NCBI GenBank assembly: GCA_001485605.1
Contig: FAON01000013.1
Coordinates: 62,001-126,000 of the forward strand
Reading direction: 5' to 3'
From: Candidatus Kryptobacter tengchongensis
GTDB taxonomy: Bacteria > Bacteroidota > Ignavibacteria > Kryptoniales > Kryptoniaceae
Length of the DNA stretch: 64,000 nt
In this document: piece after piece, positions 61,987-64,000 of the stretch
How positions within the stretch are numbered: position 1 is the first letter of the stretch
Layout of the letters: every line of letters begins with the position of its first letter
Position numbers and translations under genes: made by a program
The notes under the pieces: model-generated
What the model saw: only the letters and a program-made list of their open reading frames with translations
Databases searched by the model: none
What the model was told of the DNA's origin: nothing

Positions 61987-63600
61987 TCATATCCGAATGT
62001 CTTGAATTATCGTATCTTTAAGCCAGTTTTCATCGTCACGGTATGGATAATCTGTAGTATAATGCAGTCCTCGGCTTTCTTTCCTCATCAGCGCAGAACG
62101 AATTATTAAAAGCGCAACGGTAGCAAGATTTCGTAATTCAACAATATCTGCTGTTACTTTTGTCTTTTTATAAAATTCCTCAATTTCATTTGCAATTAAT
62201 TCAACTCTTCTTTTTGCTCGCTCAAGTCGTAAAGTTGAACGGACAATTCCAACATAATCCCACATCAACTGTTGAATTTCTCTTTTATCGTGTGAAATTA
62301 AAATCCATTCCTCCATATTGAATACACCTGTATCAACCCAGTCTGGTATATCAGGAAACTTGAAAAAGTTTTCCTTAACAAATCTAATTGAATCAATTGC
62401 TGCTCTATCCGAAAAGACAAGCGCCTCAAGAAGTGAATTGCTCGCAAGACGATTCGCTCCATGAACTCCTGTCATTGCAGTTTCTCCAGCTGCATAAAGT
62501 CCAACTATTGATGTTCTCCCCCACAAATCAGTGACAACTCCACCACATGAATAGTGTGCTGCTGGAACAACTGGGATCGGTTCTTTTGTGATGTCAATTT
62601 TAAACTCAAGGCATTTCTCATAAATATGCGGAAATCTATCTTTAACTTTGTCGGGGTCAAGATGAGTTAAATCAAGATAGACAAATTCATCGCCCGATTT
62701 CTTAAGCTCTGTATCAATCGCTCTTGCAACTATATCTCGTGGTGCAAGTGAACCCCGTGGGTCATATTTTTTCATAAAATCTTCACCCCTTTTTGTCCTC
62801 AAAACTCCACCAAATCCTCGCACAGCTTCTGATATTAAAAAAGCTGGTGAGCCTGAATTATAAAGCGTCGTTGGATGAAACTGAATAAATTCCATATTTC
62901 CTATTTTAGCTCCAGCTCTATAAGCCATTGCAACGCCATCACCGGTTGCTATAGCAGGGTTTGTTGTATGAAGATAAACTTGTCCAAGCCCACCCGTTGC
63001 AAGAATTGTAACTTTTGAAAGAAACTTTTTCACTTGCCCAGTTTTTACATCAAGAGCGTAAACTCCCCAACAATGTATGTTATCAAGTTTTTTGCTTTTA
63101 TCAATTCCAACCAAGTGATGTTCCGTAATTAAATCAATCGCCACATGATGCTCAAATAACTCAACATTTGGATGGCTTAAAACTTTCTCAAGGAGCGCCC
63201 TTTCAATTTCCCTACCTGTTAAATCTTTTGCATGGACAATTCTTTTTCTTGAATGTCCCCCTTCCATTCCAAGGTCAAGCCTACCGTTTTGAGTCCTCGT
63301 AAATTCAACCCCGATTTGAATTAACTCTTCAACTTTTTTCGGTCCCTCACGCACCATAATCTCAACAGCCTCACGCTTACACAATCCCGCCCCCGCATTT
63401 AAGGTATCCTGAATGTGAAGTTCATATGAATCATCAGGGGAAAAAACAGAAGCGATACCACCTTGAGCGTAATTTGTGTTTGATTCCGCCTTTTCTTTCT
63501 TTGTAACTATAACAACCCGACCATATTCAGCAACTTTTAAAGCGTAAAACAAACCAGCAATTCCACTTCCAATAACAAGGAAATCAGAAATTATCTCCAT
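61987..63600 (-). CDS. nadB: L-aspartate oxidase
   Basis: 537 residues. NadB oxidises L-aspartate to iminoaspartate for NAD synthesis. The FAD-binding dinucleotide motif is at the N-terminus ([19 protein letters not shown]). [31 protein letters not shown] and [21 protein letters not shown] follow. [15 protein letters not shown] and a helical C-terminal domain ([16 protein letters not shown]) complete it. It starts 5 nt after nadC ends, so both are in one NAD operon. Confidence 0.96.
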   Translation of the reverse strand: MEIISDFLVIGSGIAGLFYALKVAEYGRVVIVTKKEKAESNTNYAQGGIASVFSPDDSYELHIQDTLNAGAGLCKREAVEIMVREGPKKVEELIQIGVEFTRTQNGRLDLGMEGGHSRKRIVHAKDLTGREIERALLEKVLSHPNVELFEHHVAIDLITEHHLVGIDKSKKLDNIHCWGVYALDVKTGQVKKFLSKVTILATGGLGQVYLHTTNPAIATGDGVAMAYRAGAKIGNMEFIQFHPTTLYNSGSPAFLISEAVRGFGGVLRTKRGEDFMKKYDPRGSLAPRDIVARAIDTELKKSGDEFVYLDLTHLDPDKVKDRFPHIYEKCLEFKIDITKEPIPVVPAAHYSCGGVVTDLWGRTSIVGLYAAGETAMTGVHGANRLASNSLLEALVFSDRAAIDSIRFVKENFFKFPDIPDWVDTGVFNMEEWILISHDKREIQQLMWDYVGIVRSTLRLERAKRRVELIANEIEEFYKKTKVTADIVELRNLATVALLIIRSALMRKESRGLHYTTDYPYRDDENWLKDTIIQDIRI

Positions 63601-63605
63601 AAAAT

Positions 63606-64000
63606 TTAAATTTTTATTTCAAGTGAAATATCAAGCGCCTTTGGTGAATGAGTTAGCATTCCAATTGATATATAATCAACCCCAGCCTCAGCTATTTGAC
63701 GGACATTTTCAAGCGTAATCCCACCAGACGCTTCAATCTCAAGTTTACCATTTATTAAATCAACCGCTCTCCTCAAGTCATCAATGCTAAAATTATCAAG
63801 CAAAATCCTATCTATCTCCTCATATTTCAAAATTTTTTTCACATCCTCAAGATTCTGTGCTTCAACTTCAATTTTTACATCAATGTTTTTCTCCTTGACA
63901 TATTTCAAACATCTTTCTATCGCTCTTTCAACTCCACCCGCAATTGCTATATGATTATCCTTTATCAAAATCATATCATATAATCCAAACCTGTGATTCA
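63606..64000 (-). CDS. nadC: Nicotinate-nucleotide pyrophosphorylase, N-terminus cut by window edge
   Basis: The frame runs beyond the ATG at 63974 to the window end, where I read [18 protein letters not shown], the conserved NadC catalytic segment. About 131 C-terminal residues are in the window. Other marks are [61 protein letters not shown]. The ATG at 63974 is therefore internal. NadC makes nicotinate mononucleotide from quinolinate, the second NAD-pathway enzyme beside nadB. Confidence 0.94.
   Translation of the reverse strand, partial: NHRFGLYDMILIKDNHIAIAGGVERAIERCLKYVKEKNIDVKIEVEAQNLEDVKKILKYEEIDRILLDNFSIDDLRRAVDLINGKLEIEASGGITLENVRQIAEAGVDYISIGMLTHSPKALDISLEIKI

Noticed and set aside
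1-64000. CRISPR array, insertion sequence or prophage
   Set aside because: No regularly spaced repeats, transposase, integrase or phage structural gene was found on either strand.

Overview
This 64 kb window looks like one contiguous stretch of chromosome from an AT-rich, probably thermophilic member of the Bacteroidota/Chlorobi superphylum, closest in character to Ignavibacteria or Candidatus Kryptonia. The assignment is inference. It rests on four proteins with type IX secretion (T9SS) C-terminal sorting domains of the NYPNPFN type, a TonB-dependent receptor with a carboxypeptidase-regulatory N-terminal domain, a DUF3109 gene beside rpoN, a GH57 glucan enzyme, and a restriction-modification pair whose nuclease resembles ThaI from a thermophilic archaeon. 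No insertion sequence, prophage or CRISPR array is visible. Coding density is very high, genes often overlap by 4 nt, and no gene-free stretch exceeds about 230 bp.

Layout. 1-6.9 kb (minus): TonB receptor (cut by the window edge), a T9SS-exported propeller protein, a beta-lactamase-fold serine hydrolase, a sodium:solute symporter and an M24 peptidase. 7-11 kb (minus): fumC with a terminator, a flippase and a FemAB-like transferase. 11-15.2 kb (minus): a DUF3109 - rpoN - hslV - hslU operon. 15.3-18.1 kb (minus): truA - DUF3467 - GH57. 18.2-28.4 kb (plus): a metal efflux transporter with three cytosolic domains, a propeller-like protein, yjbQ, thiL, a secreted subtilase, then a partner-switching set (membrane GAF phosphatase, STAS antagonist, RsbW-like kinase, second GAF phosphatase). 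28.5-37 kb (minus except one tRNA): sugar dehydrogenase, tRNA-Asp, a T9SS multiheme cytochrome, a flippase-like membrane protein, lolA, ftsK and rsgA. 37.2-38.3 kb (plus): a T9SS cohesin-like protein.

38.4-49.3 kb (minus) is the most unusual region. Nine genes lie head to tail, eight of them envelope proteins: a caspase-like protease fused to an outer-membrane barrel, an LPP20/DUF4384 protein, a CsgG/FlgO-like protein with an Ig-like domain, a tandem LPP20 protein, an LPP20 lipoprotein, a long LPP20 protein, a DUF6175-like protein and an outer-membrane protein. The ninth is a small inner-membrane protein. Five LPP20-type domains occur within about 6.5 kb and no flagellar gene is seen. This is the best candidate for an undescribed envelope machine.

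49.4-64 kb (minus): tRNA-Glu and tRNA-Gly, then housekeeping genes (redoxin, DsbD-alpha-like protein, acyl-CoA synthetase, acpS, HAD phosphatase, aroQ, namZ-like, ndk, sucD, gatA, two tatA-family genes, purQ, nadB, nadC). A type II restriction-modification pair sits between sucD and gatA.

Signals. Both tRNA promoters have the form TTGNTT-17-TATATT. Several Shine-Dalgarno sequences move start codons inward from the longest reading frame. Five clear hairpin terminators are visible. A sigma-54-like site with a weakened -12 element lies upstream of the rpoN operon.
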